Shown here piece by piece: positions 63,778-64,000 of a DNA stretch of 64,000 nt. The position numbers and the translations under genes are program-made. The stretch is from the NCBI GenBank assembly GCA_902801485.1, contig CADCIP010000013.1:1-64000 (forward strand), given 5' to 3'. Each line of letters starts with the position of its first letter. Positions within the stretch are counted from its first letter, which is position 1. Origin of the DNA: an uncultured Bacteroidales bacterium (GTDB taxonomy: Bacteria; Bacteroidota; Bacteroidia; Bacteroidales; Bacteroidaceae). The notes beneath the pieces were generated by a model. That model saw nothing but the letters and a program-made list of their open reading frames with translations. It was not told the DNA's origin and ran no database searches.

Positions 63778-63930
63778 ACATTGTCCTCAAAAGGCAGAAA
63801 CCAAGTCCTCAAAAACAAATTACTTCCATCTCAAAGAGAGAAAACCAAGTCCTCAAGACAAAATAACTTTTTTCTCAAGAAGAAGAAACCAAGTCCTCAA
63901 AAACAAGATTACCTATACCTCAATAAGGAG
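63778..63930 (+). repeat. Seven 22-bp iterons (replication origin)
   Basis: CTCAA starts at 63786, 63808, 63830, 63852, 63874, 63896 and 63919: five intervals of exactly 22 bp and one of 23. Odd and even copies alternate (CCAAGTCCTCAA versus ACTTCCATCTCAA-type), giving a 44-bp super-period. An A/T-rich stretch (63945-63962) follows. Position beside a Rep_3-type initiator makes this an iteron origin of plasmid or chromid type. Confidence 0.85.
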
Positions 63931-64000
63931 GTAACTTTCTCCGCAAAATTATATTATATATGACAATTATAAGGTGCAAAAATAAAGCTTCATATCCCTA

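Noticed and set aside
63778-63930. CRISPR array
   Set aside because: The spacing is 22 bp with no separate spacers and repeats of about 12-15 bp; it fits iterons beside rep.

Overview
The window looks like chromosome-type DNA from a Bacteroidales bacterium, most likely Prevotellaceae (Prevotella/Segatella). Promoters repeatedly follow the Bacteroidetes pattern, a TTG about 20 bp upstream of TAnnTTTGC. A Bacteroidales-1-type RNA lies just downstream of rplT. Many families are typical of the order: DUF2723, DUF3098, M64 peptidase, VirE/BT4734, Stealth phosphotransferase, and surface proteins ending in an NLSGQRL...GKKVVIK tail.

Layout. 1-2.6 kb: a structured non-coding stretch, then a VirE/BT4734-type ATPase that is frameshifted near its 3' end. 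2.6-9.1 kb: an 85-bp repeat array and an envelope glycan/lipid A block (LpxL-like acyltransferase, Stealth phosphotransferase and a glycosyltransferase on +; two glycosyltransferases and an MsbA-like exporter on -). 9.1-20.4 kb: carboxyltransferase subunit, Ser-type sulfatase, membrane-anchored winged-helix regulator, DUF2723 glycosyltransferase, DUF3098, tRNA-Thr(CGT), MltG and a DPE2-like 4-alpha-glucanotransferase. 20.4-35.4 kb: housekeeping genes (Bacteroidales-1 RNA, rplT-rpmI-infC-thrS, a TPR-def-ruvX-SPOR operon, a YtxH operon, M64 peptidase, nth, pgk, an SBP lipoprotein and a TPR protein). 35.4-46.1 kb: phospholipase D, MaoC, an SLC13 transporter, a broken STM3941-like gene, a secreted hypothetical protein and a 1904-residue modular surface protein. 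46.1-57.9 kb: a possibly phase-variable promoter driving a short terminated RNA, then a same-strand run of PP2C/kinase fusion, STAS protein, outer-membrane barrel and a 2426-residue NRPS. 58-62.4 kb: discoidin lipid/sugar-binding-type protein plus GH3 glycosidase, then a secreted PI-PLC-like protein. 62.4-64 kb: an iteron-type replication origin and its Rep initiator.

The most interesting items are: (1) the NRPS with order C-A-T-C-A-T-R, predicted to release an N-acyl dipeptide aldehyde or a derived pyrazinone, downstream of a partner-switching signalling pair; (2) a Rep_3-type initiator whose C-terminus looks like DnaA domain I, next to seven 22-bp iterons, on DNA that also carries thrS, infC, rplT and pgk, as would be expected of a second chromosome or chromid; (3) a dispersed family of period-7 tandem repeats, three of whose arrays lie inside coding sequence; (4) three 11-bp direct repeats between a membrane winged-helix regulator and a DUF2723 gene; (5) a T12 tract inside a promoter spacer; (6) 85-bp repeats whose hairpin arms differ in sequence but stay paired. 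All family calls come from reading motifs by eye; no database search was run.
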